DNA from: Mesorhizobium sp. Pch-S
GTDB taxonomy: Bacteria > Pseudomonadota > Alphaproteobacteria > Rhizobiales > Rhizobiaceae
Reading direction: 5' to 3'
DNA length: 64,000 nt
Assembly: GCF_004136315.1 (NCBI RefSeq)
Contig: NZ_CP029562.1
Location: forward strand, 2,170,001-2,234,000
The notes beneath the pieces are model-generated. The model was not told the DNA's origin, did not search any database, and was given only the letters and a program-made list of their open reading frames with translations. Positions 55,457 to 64,000 of the stretch are shown one piece after another. Within the stretch, counting starts at the first letter, position 1, and every line of letters begins with the position of its first letter. Made by a program: the position numbers and the translations under genes.

Positions 55457-56035
55457 TTCAAACGTCTCCCTCGGGACCATCTAAAGACCGGCCACCTGCG
55501 CCGGGAAGCAAGGCCCGACCGGCAGATGGCGCAAACTGTGAGTAAAAGGCGTGCAGAGGCTGCGACAGCTGTCGCGAAAGGCCGAGCGGATGACCGCCGA
55601 AAGGCGCGGCGCACGCGGGAAAAGCAAAGACTGCCTCCAATCGAAAGGGTTCAAGGCCCAGACATCAAAGGAATGCGCGGGGTTGCGCGACTTTCCATAA
55701 AGCTGCGAGAACGATGAAAGTCAACGCAAATCGGCAAGAAAGCCTTTCAAAACAATAGTTTGGAATTATTCTAAACTGGAAGGATCAAGTTTTTGCCAAG
55801 CGCACCTGCGTGGTCACGCACACGCTTCGCCAGCTTAGCTTTTGTTTTGTCACGGTTTCTCATCACGAATCGTCCGGCCCCTTCGCGAATCTGCCGGGTT
55901 CGCAACCGGTGCTGGTCAAGGACTGGCATTGACAGCCAGCTGTCCAGGGTGCGACCCGCTGTTGGCCTCTTGTGACGGCGGCGGACAATCGCCACTTGCG
56001 GCTTCGATCTAAATTCCATCTGAAAGCGGGTTGCG
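55457..56035. other. 579-nt intergenic region between the iron locus and the flavoprotein gene
   Basis: The region separates divergent genes. It contains the iron control element at 55759-55775 in a short AT-rich stretch. The part nearest the imelysin gene could be a long untranslated leader of about 280 nt. Open frames exist on both strands but none has a ribosome site or a recognisable product. I see no RNA gene or repeat in it. Confidence 0.6.
55759..55775. promoter_or_regulatory. Iron control element (Irr-binding type)
   Basis: TTTGGAATTATTCTAAA matches the rhizobial ICE consensus TTTRGAAYNRTTCYAAA at every position and is nearly palindromic. Irr binds such sites under low iron in Rhizobiales and can repress or activate. 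It lies 303 nt upstream of the imelysin start on the minus side and 261 nt upstream of the flavoprotein gene on the plus side. Confidence 0.8.
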
Positions 56036-57280
56036 ATGAAGAATGGTGTGGTCATTGTCGGGACCGGGCATGCCGGGGTTCAGGCCGCGGCCAGCCTGCG
56101 CGAAGAAGGCTATGACGGCCCGGTCGTGCTGCTCGGCGACGAGACGAACCTGCCGTATCACAAGCCACCCCTGTCCAAGACCTTCATCAAGGACACCGAG
56201 GCAAAACCGCAGCCGCTGCGCGGCGAAACCTTCTATTCCGGCCACAATATCGACCTGCGCCCCGGCGTGCGCATCGAGCGCATCGATGCCGGAGCGCGCG
56301 CGCTCGACGTTGCCGGCGGCGGCACGATCCCATTCGACCGGCTGGTCCTGGCAACCGGCTCGCGACCAAGGTTGCTGCCCTTGCCGGGCAGCGACCTTGG
56401 CGGCGTCATTTCCCTGCGCTCGCTGGACGATGCCCGTATCATCCGCGAGCTGAGTGCAACAGCTTCTGACGCCGTCATCCTCGGCGGCGGCTTCATCGGG
56501 CTGGAGATTGCGGCGACGCTCAGCGCCGGCGGCCGCAAGGTGACCGTGATCGAGGCGGCCGACCGGGTGCTCGGCCGTGCCGTGGCACCGGTGATCGCTG
56601 CCCATGTCCACGAGCGGCTGATTGGCGGCGGCGTGCGCATCCTGACCGGCACCACCGTGGCCAGGCTTGAGGGTGAGAACGGCCATGTAGCGGCGGCTGT
56701 CACCGCGTCCGGAGAGCGGCTGCCGGCACAGCTGGTCATCGTCGGCATCGGCGTGGTGCCGAATGTCGAACTGGCCGAAACGGCTGGTATCGCCACCGGC
56801 AACGGCATCCGCATCGACACCCGCATGCGCACGTCATTGCCCGAGGTGCTGGCGGTGGGCGATGTCGCCAACTACCGACACTGGGCGACAGATACCGACG
56901 TGCGGCTGGAGTCCGTGCAGAACGCCACCGACCAAGCCAAGCTTGCCGCGCGCACCATTCTGGGTCGTGAAGAAACCTATTCGGCGGTGCCGTGGTTCTG
57001 GTCCGACATCGGAGACATGAAACTGCAGATGGTCGGGCTGACTGCTGCCGGCGACCGGCACATCGTCGTGGGCGAAGCCGCCGAGAACAAGCTCTCCGTC
57101 TATCATTTCTGCGGCGACCGGCTGATCGCCATCGAATCCATCAACCGGCCGGCAGACCATATGCTGGGGCGCAAGATGCTGGGCGCCGGCTTCTCGCCAA
57201 CGGTCGAGCAGGTGCATGCCGGACCCGATGCGCTGAAGGCAGCCCTGGCGGCGCATCAGCAAGCCGAGCCCGCAGCTTAG
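56036..57280 (+). CDS. FAD-dependent oxidoreductase, ferredoxin/rubredoxin reductase type
   Basis: A 414-residue flavoprotein with an N-terminal FAD motif VVIVGTGHAGVQAA, an NAD motif VILGGGFIGLEIA near residue 146 and the second FAD motif EVLAVGDVAN. The pattern fits reductases that pass electrons from NADH to ferredoxins or rubredoxins of oxygenase systems. The C-terminal reductase domain (WFWSDIGDMKLQMVG) is intact. No ferredoxin or P450 gene is adjacent, so the partner is unknown; the iron control element upstream leaves a link to iron metabolism possible. Confidence 0.9.
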   Translation: MKNGVVIVGTGHAGVQAAASLREEGYDGPVVLLGDETNLPYHKPPLSKTFIKDTEAKPQPLRGETFYSGHNIDLRPGVRIERIDAGARALDVAGGGTIPFDRLVLATGSRPRLLPLPGSDLGGVISLRSLDDARIIRELSATASDAVILGGGFIGLEIAATLSAGGRKVTVIEAADRVLGRAVAPVIAAHVHERLIGGGVRILTGTTVARLEGENGHVAAAVTASGERLPAQLVIVGIGVVPNVELAETAGIATGNGIRIDTRMRTSLPEVLAVGDVANYRHWATDTDVRLESVQNATDQAKLAARTILGREETYSAVPWFWSDIGDMKLQMVGLTAAGDRHIVVGEAAENKLSVYHFCGDRLIAIESINRPADHMLGRKMLGAGFSPTVEQVHAGPDALKAALAAHQQAEPAA

Positions 57281-57410
57281 CCGACCCGACAGCCGGAGGC
57301 TGGATTACCGTCACGCGCTGCGTGGAGCTGCGTGAATGTCGGACGGCGCGCTATGGGGCTTCTCGCTTGTACCATGCGGTTACAATCGAGAACTTCCTTG
57401 GGGGTCGAGT

Positions 57411-58285
57411 TTGCAAGACGCACCCGACAAAGTGGCAGAGGGTCAATCATCCTCGCAGCTGAGCCTCGCCGTGCTGATGGCGGTGGCGGCGATGATCTCG
57501 GTGCAGCTGGGAGCAGCGCTGGCACGGCCAGCCATGGACAGCTTCGGCCCGTTCGCGGTGACCTGGGGCCGCCTCGCCTGGGCGGCGCTCCTGCTTTGGC
57601 TCGTCGTGCGCCCGATATCCGCAGCTACCGGCCACGGGACCTGGCTGCCGCAATCGCATTGGGCGCCACAATCGCGGTCATGACACTAACGTTCTACCTG
57701 GCGATCATGCGCGTGCCGCTCGGTCTTGTCGTCGCCATCGAGTTCCTCGGTCCACTCGGAGTCGCGGCATTCGGCTTTGCCCGCAGCTGGCGCCTGATCT
57801 GGCTGGCGCTGGCTTTCGTCGGCGTGCTGCTCCTGGTGCGCAACCTCGAAAGATGGACGATCGATCTGATCGGCCTGGCCTTCGCCCTGGCGGCAGGCGC
57901 GGGCTGGGGCACTTACATAATTCTGAACAAGCGTGTCGGCAGCACTTTCAAGGGCCTCGACGGCCTGGCCATATCCTTCGTCGCCGCCGCGCTCATCGCC
58001 ACGCCTTTCGGCCTGCACGAAACCGGACTCAGCATGCCTGGCGGCCTGATCGTGCAGACGATCGGCCTTGCGGTGCTGACCCCGCTTCTGCCCTATGTGC
58101 TGGAAATGCAGGCCCTGCGCAGGCTGCCTTCGGCCACATTCGGCATCCTGATGAGCGCCGAACCCGGTATCGGTGCGCTTGCCGGCTATCTCATCCTGCA
58201 CGAACCGCTGAGGCCGCAGCAGATCGCAGGCATCGCCTGCGTCATCTGCGCCAGCGTCGGGGCAACGGTCAGCGCCCGAAGCTGA
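57411..58285 (+). pseudogene. EamA/RhtA-type amino acid or metabolite exporter, frameshifted
   Basis: Two frames together encode a ten-helix EamA transporter of the RhtA type. The first frame runs from about TTG 57411 (an ATG at 57336 is also in frame) through LAVLMAVAAMISVQLG and LLLWLVVRP. Near base 57613-57616 the frame shifts, and the second frame continues RSYRPRDLAAAIALGATIAV and ends at 58285. A single lost G in CCCGATATCC would explain it. Both halves are otherwise intact, so it is a fresh mutation or a sequencing error. Confidence 0.82.
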
Positions 58286-58299
58286 CGTCCGGCGACGAT

Positions 58300-58328
58300 A
58301 AAAAAAGCCGGCGCTCTAATGCGCCGGC
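58300..58328 (-). terminator. Intrinsic terminator of gabT
   Basis: GCCGGCGC and GCGCCGGC form a perfect 8-bp stem around six bases. On the minus strand a seven-base T-run follows. It lies 27 nt beyond the gabT stop. Confidence 0.88.
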
Positions 58329-58355
58329 CTTTCCATTCAGAGCTGCAGATAGAGC

Positions 58356-59630
58356 TTAAGCCCTTACTTCACGGATCGAAGTCTCCAGGATATCAAGCGC
58401 CTCGGTCATGACATTGTCCTGGACGGTGATCGGCGCCAGGAAACGGATGACGTTGCCGTAGACGCCGCAGGTGAGCAGGATCAGGCCCTTGTCCAGAGCC
58501 TTCAGCCGCACATTGTTGGCGAACTCGGCAGACGGCAGCTTGGTCTTGGCATCGTTGAACTCGACCGCATTCATGAAGCCGGGGCCGCGGATGTCGACGA
58601 TCTCGGGCACGTCGTCGCGCAGGGCTTCCAGCCGCTGCTTGAGCCGGGAGCCGAGCAAATTGGCGCGGTCGTTGAGCTTTTCTTCCTCGATCACGTCGAG
58701 CACCGCATTGGCGGCGGCGACGCCGAGCGGGTTGCCGGCATAGGTGCCGCCGAGACCGCCGGGGTTCGGCGAGTCCATCAGTTCGGCGCGGCCGGTGACG
58801 GCGGAAAGCGGGAAGCCGCCGGCAAGGCTCTTGGCCATGGTGGTGAGGTCCGGCGCAACGTCATGATGTTCCATGGCGAACATTTTGCCGGTACGGGCGA
58901 AGCCGGTCTGTACCTCGTCGGCAATCAGCAGGATGCCGTGCTGGTCGCAGATCTTGCGCAGCGCCGAGACGAAATCGCGCGGCGCTTCGTAGAAGCCGCC
59001 CTCGCCCTGCACCGGTTCGACGATGATGGCGGCGACGCGGGCCGGATCGACATCGGCCTTGAACAGCTTGTCGAGCGCGGCCAGCGAATCCGCCGTGGTC
59101 ACGCCATGCAGCGCGACCGGGAACGGCACGTGGAAGACGTCACCGGGCATGGCACCGAAGCCGGCCTTGTAAGGCTGGACCTTGCCGGTCAGCGCCATGC
59201 CCATGAAGGTGCGGCCGTGGAACGCTCCGGTGAAGGCGACGACCGCCTGACGGCCGGTGGCGTGGCGCGCGATCTTGACGGCATTCTCGACCGCCTCGGC
59301 ACCGGTGGTCGCGAAGATGGTCTTCTTGTCGAACTTGCCCGGCAGCAGTCCGTTCAGGCGCTCGGCCAGACGCACATAGTTCTCATAAGGCACGACCTGG
59401 TGGCAGGTGTGGGTGAAACGGTCGAGCTGCGCCTTGACCGCCTCGATTACCTTCGGGTGGCGGTGGCCGGTGTTGACCACGGCGATGCCGGAGGCGAAGT
59501 CGATGTAACGGCGACCCTCGACGTCCCAGATCTCGGAATTTTCGGCGCGTTCGGCATAGATCTGTGTCGTCATGCCGACGCCGCGTGAGATGGCGGCATT
59601 CTTGCGGGCGGAAATGGTCGCGTTGCTCAT
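58356..59630 (-). CDS. gabT: 4-aminobutyrate-2-oxoglutarate aminotransferase
   Basis: A 424-residue class III PLP aminotransferase. The cofactor region reads ADEVQTGFARTG and the Schiff-base lysine is in TTMAKSLAGGFPL. The FAT-GAEAVENAVKIAR and GAFHGRTFMGMALTGK segments match GabT, which transfers the amino group of GABA to 2-oxoglutarate. Closely related enzymes act on 5-aminovalerate or other omega-amino acids. GGAGAG precedes the ATG. No succinate-semialdehyde dehydrogenase gene is adjacent. Confidence 0.92.
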   Translation of the reverse strand: MSNATISARKNAAISRGVGMTTQIYAERAENSEIWDVEGRRYIDFASGIAVVNTGHRHPKVIEAVKAQLDRFTHTCHQVVPYENYVRLAERLNGLLPGKFDKKTIFATTGAEAVENAVKIARHATGRQAVVAFTGAFHGRTFMGMALTGKVQPYKAGFGAMPGDVFHVPFPVALHGVTTADSLAALDKLFKADVDPARVAAIIVEPVQGEGGFYEAPRDFVSALRKICDQHGILLIADEVQTGFARTGKMFAMEHHDVAPDLTTMAKSLAGGFPLSAVTGRAELMDSPNPGGLGGTYAGNPLGVAAANAVLDVIEEEKLNDRANLLGSRLKQRLEALRDDVPEIVDIRGPGFMNAVEFNDAKTKLPSAEFANNVRLKALDKGLILLTCGVYGNVIRFLAPITVQDNVMTEALDILETSIREVRA

Positions 59631-59880
59631 CGTGCTTCTCTCCTTGGGGCTTCGTTGCCCTGTGTCTTGCGGCCTTCGCTAGCCTTCTGGCTTTATTTTC
59701 GATGCAACTCAAGCCGACAGCCTGGATCAAGCCATTGGGCCTGCGCAAGGCGCTGTTTCCGGATTCCGCCGCGTCAGCAGTACGGAATCAATGACCTATT
59801 TCAAATTCCGGACCGCAAGGTATCCTGCCTGCTGGTTAGCGCTCCTCGCGGTTGAGGCGCGCCCGGCGCGGAGGTGTTCC

Positions 59881-61023
59881 ATGGCGAGACGACGACCGGT
59901 CGCGTTGAGCACCGCAGCCTGCCGGCGACCGTCCATGCGCCTGGCCTGCATGCTCTTCGCCGCGGCGGCGACTGCGGCGCTCGTTTCCGGGTGCCAGCGG
60001 CAGGAGGCCAGGAAAGCTGAGAAGCTCCCCGTTCTGGTCGCCACGCAGAAGGCCGAGATATCGGACTATGCCGACACGGTGTCGCTCACCGGTGTGATCG
60101 CCGCGCGCACGCTGAACAACCTCTCCTTCCGTGTCGGCGGCCGGGTTGCGGAACGGCTGGTCGAGGTCGGAGACCACGTCGACACCGGCCAGGTGCTGGC
60201 CCGCATCGACCCGCAGGAGCAGGAATCGGATCTGCGGACGGCGCAGGCGAACCTGGATGCCGCGCAGGCACAGCTGACACAGACATCGGCCGCCTTCGAC
60301 CGCCAGAAGACGCTGCTCGGGCAAGGCTATACGACGCGGCGCGACTACGATCAGGCCGAGCAGGCGTTGAAGGTGGCACAAGGCAGCGTCGAGGCGGCAC
60401 GAAGCGCGCTTGCCAACGCCCGGGAAAACCAGTCCTTCACCGAACTGCGCGCCGGCGCGCCAGGCATCGTCACGGCCCGTACGGTCGAGGCAGGCCAGGT
60501 CGTTCAGGCGGCGCAGACTGTTTTCGTTGTCGCCGAGGACGGCGACCGCGACGCCGTCTTCAACGTTCAGGAAACTCTGGTGGCCGGCGTGCATGGGAGC
60601 GGACCGCCACCCGTCACCGTCGCATTGCTGGCGAACCCGAAGATCACGGCGCAAGGCGTTGTGCGCGAAATATCGCCTGTGGTCGACTCGGCTTCCAGTT
60701 CGGTGCGGGTCAAGGTCGCCATTCCCGAGACCCCATCCGCGATGCCGCTCGGCGCAGCGGTCGTCGGCAGCGTCAGCGGCATGCACGGCCAGGCGGTGAC
60801 GCTGCCCTGGCAGGCACTCACCTCCAGCGCCGGCAAGCCGGCAGTCTGGGTGGTCGACCCCGCCAGCAAGGCGGTCGCCATCGCGCCCGTGACCGTGCTC
60901 GCTTATGGCACCGCGACCGTCGCCATCGGCGACGGGCTCAAGGCGGGCCAGACCGTCGTCACCGCCGGCGGCCAGTTGCTGAGCCCCGGCCTGGTTGTCG
61001 AGACCACGGAGGCGGCACGATGA
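59881..61023 (+). CDS. RND efflux periplasmic adaptor (first of two)
   Basis: A 380-residue membrane-fusion protein. A hydrophobic N terminus ends in a lipobox (ALVSGC near residue 40), so it is probably a lipoprotein. A lipoyl-like hairpin domain (NLSFRVGGRVAERLVEVGDHV) flanks a coiled coil (TAQANLDAAQAQLTQTSAAF), and a beta-barrel and membrane-proximal domain follow. GGAGGTG precedes the ATG at 59881; ATG at 59935 gives a shorter signal. It overlaps the second adaptor gene by 4 nt. Confidence 0.92.
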   Translation: MARRRPVALSTAACRRPSMRLACMLFAAAATAALVSGCQRQEARKAEKLPVLVATQKAEISDYADTVSLTGVIAARTLNNLSFRVGGRVAERLVEVGDHVDTGQVLARIDPQEQESDLRTAQANLDAAQAQLTQTSAAFDRQKTLLGQGYTTRRDYDQAEQALKVAQGSVEAARSALANARENQSFTELRAGAPGIVTARTVEAGQVVQAAQTVFVVAEDGDRDAVFNVQETLVAGVHGSGPPPVTVALLANPKITAQGVVREISPVVDSASSSVRVKVAIPETPSAMPLGAAVVGSVSGMHGQAVTLPWQALTSSAGKPAVWVVDPASKAVAIAPVTVLAYGTATVAIGDGLKAGQTVVTAGGQLLSPGLVVETTEAAR

Positions 61024-62084
61024 GACGTTTGCTCTTCCTCGGTGCATTGCCAGCCGCGGCACTGCTCACCGCCTGCTCGCAGGAGACGGGCGACAAGGCG
61101 GCGGAAGCACCGCGGCCGGTGCTGTCGGTCGTCGTGCAGCCCCGCGCTGCCGAGAGCTTCGGCTTCGCCGGCACCATCGAGCCGCGCTACAGCGCTGGCC
61201 TTTCCTTCCGCCTGCTCGGCCGCGTCGTCGCCCGCGACGTCGATGTCGGTGACACCGTCGCCAAGGGTGCGACGCTCGCCGCGCTCGACCCGACAGCGCT
61301 CGACCTTGCCGTGCAGGCAGCCAAGGCCGAACTTTCCAATGCGGAGGCGCAAGCCGCCAACGCCAATGCCAGCGAAGAGCGCATGCGGCAGCTACTTGCT
61401 TCCAAGAATGCTTCGCAGGCCGTCTACGACGCCGCCAAACAGGCGCAGCAGGCGGCCAACGCCAATGTCGAACGCGCCCGCGCATCGCTGGCCAAATCGG
61501 AGGAACAGCTGGGTTACGCCCGGCTGTTCTCGGATTTCGACGGGGTCGTGACCGCGGTCGGAGCCGAAGTCGGCCAAACCGTGTCGCCCGGGCAAATGGT
61601 GGTCACCGTCGCCCGTGCCGACACCCGCGAGGCGGTCGTCGACATTCCGGACTGGCTGACCGGGGATCTTGCCGCAGACGCACCCTTCGAGGTTGCGCTG
61701 CAGTCGCTGCCATCGATCCGGACGCAGGGCAAGCTGCGCGAACTGGCGCCGCAGTCCGACGATTCCACCCGCAGCCGCCGTGTCAGGCTTTCCTTGATCG
61801 ACCCGCCGGATGCGTTTCGGCTGGGCTCGACCGTCACGGTAACCCGCGCCTCTACCATCAAGCCGGCGATCGAGCTGCCTCTGTCGGCGCTGCTGGAGAA
61901 GGACGGCAAGACCCAGGTGTGGATCGTCGACGAGAAGACGGCGAGCGTCGCTCCACAGGATATCCAGGTGACCGCCCGCACCGGCGGTACCTTCACCGTG
62001 GCGGACGGCCTGGCCGCCGGAACCCGCGTGGTAACAGCCGGCGTCCACAGCCTGACGCCCGGCCAGAAGATCAAGCTGCAGTAG
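61020..62084 (+). CDS. RND efflux periplasmic adaptor (second of two)
   Basis: A 354-residue membrane-fusion protein with a lipoprotein signal (LLFLGALPAAALLTACS). The lipoyl half-motif reads GLSFRLLGRVVARDVDVGDTV and a helical hairpin (AELSNAEAQAANANASEE) follows. The two adaptors are homologous but clearly different in sequence. Its start overlaps the first adaptor's stop as ATGA, and the pump gene begins 10 nt later. They may assemble as a mixed hexamer, which is known for some RND pumps. Confidence 0.92.
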   Translation: MRRLLFLGALPAAALLTACSQETGDKAAEAPRPVLSVVVQPRAAESFGFAGTIEPRYSAGLSFRLLGRVVARDVDVGDTVAKGATLAALDPTALDLAVQAAKAELSNAEAQAANANASEERMRQLLASKNASQAVYDAAKQAQQAANANVERARASLAKSEEQLGYARLFSDFDGVVTAVGAEVGQTVSPGQMVVTVARADTREAVVDIPDWLTGDLAADAPFEVALQSLPSIRTQGKLRELAPQSDDSTRSRRVRLSLIDPPDAFRLGSTVTVTRASTIKPAIELPLSALLEKDGKTQVWIVDEKTASVAPQDIQVTARTGGTFTVADGLAAGTRVVTAGVHSLTPGQKIKLQ

Positions 62085-62094
62085 GAGCGGACAC

Positions 62095-64000
62095 GTGAAG
62101 CGTTTCAACCTGTCCGACTGGGCGCTCGAGCACCGCTCGCTGGTCTGGTACTTCATGCTGGTCTTCGTGGTGGCCGGCGTCTTCGCCTACATCAATCTCG
62201 GCCGCGAGGAAGATCCCTCCTTCACCATCAAGACGATGCTGATCCAGGCCAACTGGCCGGGAGCTTCGGTGGACGAGCAGGCCAAGCAGGTCACCGACCG
62301 CATCGAGAAGAAACTCGAGGAACTCGACAAGCTCGACTTCACCCGTTCGGTCACCACTGCCGGGCGCACCATCGTCTTCGTCAACCTCAAGGACAACACC
62401 AAGGCGCGCGACGTGGTGCCGACCTGGCTGCAGGTCCGCAACATGATCGAGGACATCAAGCCACAATTCCCGCAAGGCGTGCTCGGGCCTTTCTACAACG
62501 ATCGTTTCGGCGACGTGTTCGGCAACATCTATGCCTTCACCTCCGACGGGCTGTCGCCACGCCAGCTGCGCGACTATGTCGAAAACGTGCGTGCGGAAGT
62601 GCTCACGGTGCCGAACGCCGGCAAGGTGGAGCTGATCGGCGCACGCGACGAAGTCATCTATCTCGAATTCTCGACCCGCCAGATCGCAGCACTCGGGCTC
62701 AACCAGCAGCAGATCATCGCCTCGCTGCAGGCGCAGAATGCCATTGCACCTTCCGGTGTCATCCAGTCCGGACCGGAACAGGTCAGCGTGCGCGTCACCG
62801 GCCAGTTCAGCTCCGAAGAGAGCCTGCGCGCCATCAATCTCAGGGTGAACAACCGCTTCTTCCGCCTGAGCGACGTCGCCACCATCACGCGCGGCTACAC
62901 CGACCCGCCGGCCTCGCTGTTCCGCTTCAACGGCGAGGACGCGATCGGGCTCGCCGTCGGCATGAAGCCGAACGCCAACCTGCTGGATTTCGGCAAGGCG
63001 CTCGAACACAAGATGGAAGAGGTGAAAGGCGAGCTGCCTATCGGCGTCGGCGTGCATCTGGTCGCTGACCAGCCGCTGATCGTCGAGGAGGCGGTTTCGG
63101 GCTTCACGCGCGCGCTTTTCGAGGCCGTCGCCATCGTGCTTGCCGTCTCTTTCGTCAGCCTGGGCGTGCGCGCCGGCTTCGTGGTGTCGCTGTCGATCCC
63201 GCTGGTGCTGGCCATCACCTTCCTGGTCATGACCTATCTCGACATCTCGCTGCAGCGCGTTTCGCTGGGTGCGCTGATCATCGCGCTCGGCCTTCTGGTC
63301 GACGATGCGATGATCGCCGTCGAGATGATGGTCGCCCGGCTGGAGGCCGGCGATCCGCTCAACAAGGCGGCGACCTATGTCTACACATCCACCGCGTTCC
63401 CGATGCTCACCGGCACGCTGGTGACGGTGGCCGGCTTCATTCCGATCGGCCTCAATTCGAGCGCCGCCGGCGAATACACCTTCACACTGTTCGTGGTCAT
63501 CGCGGTCTCGCTTCTGATCTCATGGATCGTCGCGGTGCTGTTCGCACCGCTGCTGGGCGTCACATTCCTGCCCGCGACGATGAAGAAGCATCATGACCAG
63601 CCGGGTCGTTTCACCGCGCTTTTCCGACGTATCCTCGTTCTGTCGGTGCGCCGCCGCTGGCTGACCATCATTGCCACGGTCCTGCTGTTCCTTGCCTCGC
63701 TCGCCGGCCTGACCCTGGTACAGCAGCAATTCTTCCCGGCATCCGACCGGCCGGAGCTGATCGTCGACTGGAATCTGCCGCAGAACAGCTCGATCGCCGA
63801 GACGCGCGCGCAGATGGAGCGTTTCGAAAAGATGGCGCTGGTCGGCAACAAGGATGTCGACCACTGGAGTTCCTATGTCGGCCAGAGCGCGGTGCGTTTC
63901 GTGCTCGCCTATGACGTGCAGCCCTCCAACCCGTATTACGGGCAGACCGTCATCGTCACCAAGGGTGTCGAGGAACGCAACCGCGTGCATGCGGCGATCG
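62095..64000 (+). CDS. RND efflux pump permease, N-terminal part (runs off the window)
   Basis: The first 635 codons of an AcrB-type inner-membrane transporter, starting with GTG at 62095 after TAGGAG. An N-terminal membrane helix (LVWYFMLVFVVAGVFAYI) is followed by the porter domain, then the helix cluster ALFEAVAIVLAVSFVSLGV and the proton-relay helix LGALIIALGLLVDDAMIAVEMM, which carries the paired aspartates used in proton transfer. The family's GREEDPSF appears near residue 33, typical of the HAE-type group with paired adaptors. Substrates are unknown. The frame is still open at the window end. Confidence 0.93.
   Translation, partial: MKRFNLSDWALEHRSLVWYFMLVFVVAGVFAYINLGREEDPSFTIKTMLIQANWPGASVDEQAKQVTDRIEKKLEELDKLDFTRSVTTAGRTIVFVNLKDNTKARDVVPTWLQVRNMIEDIKPQFPQGVLGPFYNDRFGDVFGNIYAFTSDGLSPRQLRDYVENVRAEVLTVPNAGKVELIGARDEVIYLEFSTRQIAALGLNQQQIIASLQAQNAIAPSGVIQSGPEQVSVRVTGQFSSEESLRAINLRVNNRFFRLSDVATITRGYTDPPASLFRFNGEDAIGLAVGMKPNANLLDFGKALEHKMEEVKGELPIGVGVHLVADQPLIVEEAVSGFTRALFEAVAIVLAVSFVSLGVRAGFVVSLSIPLVLAITFLVMTYLDISLQRVSLGALIIALGLLVDDAMIAVEMMVARLEAGDPLNKAATYVYTSTAFPMLTGTLVTVAGFIPIGLNSSAAGEYTFTLFVVIAVSLLISWIVAVLFAPLLGVTFLPATMKKHHDQPGRFTALFRRILVLSVRRRWLTIIATVLLFLASLAGLTLVQQQFFPASDRPELIVDWNLPQNSSIAETRAQMERFEKMALVGNKDVDHWSSYVGQSAVRFVLAYDVQPSNPYYGQTVIVTKGVEERNRVHAAI

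Noticed and set aside
55458..55717. Possible HemP-like small gene in the leader before the first imelysin
   Set aside because: Neither strand encodes the short conserved HemP core, and the open frames end in low-complexity arginine-rich sequence.
55771..56019. Possible basic small protein on the minus strand upstream of the flavoprotein gene
   Set aside because: The frame is open for about 80 codons, but there is no ribosome site, no known family and it overlaps the promoter region.

Overview
The window reads as a chromosomal segment of a high-GC alphaproteobacterium of the Rhizobiales, most like Mesorhizobium or a close Phyllobacteriaceae relative. This rests on recognised protein families, on conserved rhizobial gene orders (trpA-accD-folC, addB-addA-trxA, chvI-chvG-hprK-ptsIIA-HPr next to pckA, hisB-hisH-hisA-hisF-hisE-coaA), and on short palindromic repeats of a kind I associate with Mesorhizobium. 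No phage, IS element, CRISPR array, rRNA or tRNA was seen.

Layout. 1-2.4 kb: end of trpA, then accD and folC. 2.4-3.6 kb: a TauE/SafE permease and a small cupin, both next to dispersed repeats. 3.7-13 kb (minus): trxA, addA, addB, a MurU-like nucleotidyltransferase and a TsaE-kinase fusion, mostly with 4-bp overlaps. 13-17.3 kb (minus): an orphan PAS histidine kinase and ahcY. 17.4-21.3 kb (minus): chvI-chvG-hprK-EIIA-HPr, linking an envelope two-component system to an incomplete regulatory PTS. 21.6-25.1 kb (plus): pckA, arfB, a Kbp-like LysM/BON protein and a frameshifted alkB. 25.2-31.1 kb (minus): a histidine operon carrying an arginase-family gene, a DUF1330 gene and a DUF2628-like gene, ending in coaA. 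31.3-35.8 kb (plus): hslV and hslU separated by three unrelated genes. 36-37 kb: a secreted DUF1402 protein. 37.2-39.9 kb and 41.3-49.3 kb: myo-inositol catabolism (idhA, a sugar isomerase, an SDR, a divergent oxidoreductase, iolR, iolC-DUF2090 fusion, iolD, iolE, iolB). 40.0-41.3 kb: a type I DAHP synthase gene behind an aromatic-rich leader peptide and attenuator. 49.4-55.5 kb (minus): an iron locus (imelysin, bfd, bfr, di-haem oxidoreductase, second imelysin, DUF1513) with a perfect Irr-type iron control element upstream. 56-58.3 kb (plus): a ferredoxin-reductase-like flavoprotein and a frameshifted EamA exporter. 58.4-59.6 kb (minus): gabT. 59.9-64 kb (plus): an RND efflux system with two successive adaptors and a pump that runs off the window.

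How it fits together. The inositol genes appear to form one regulon, since near-identical AT-rich operator candidates precede idhA and iolC. The iron locus combines predicted periplasmic iron binding and redox with cytoplasmic iron storage. The most striking regulatory signal is the leader peptide of the DAHP synthase gene, which carries Phe-Trp-Tyr-Phe-Ser-Tyr and precedes mutually exclusive antiterminator and terminator stems. The strongest candidate for an incompletely described system is the permease-less iron locus, followed by the arginase-family gene translationally coupled to hisA and hisF.
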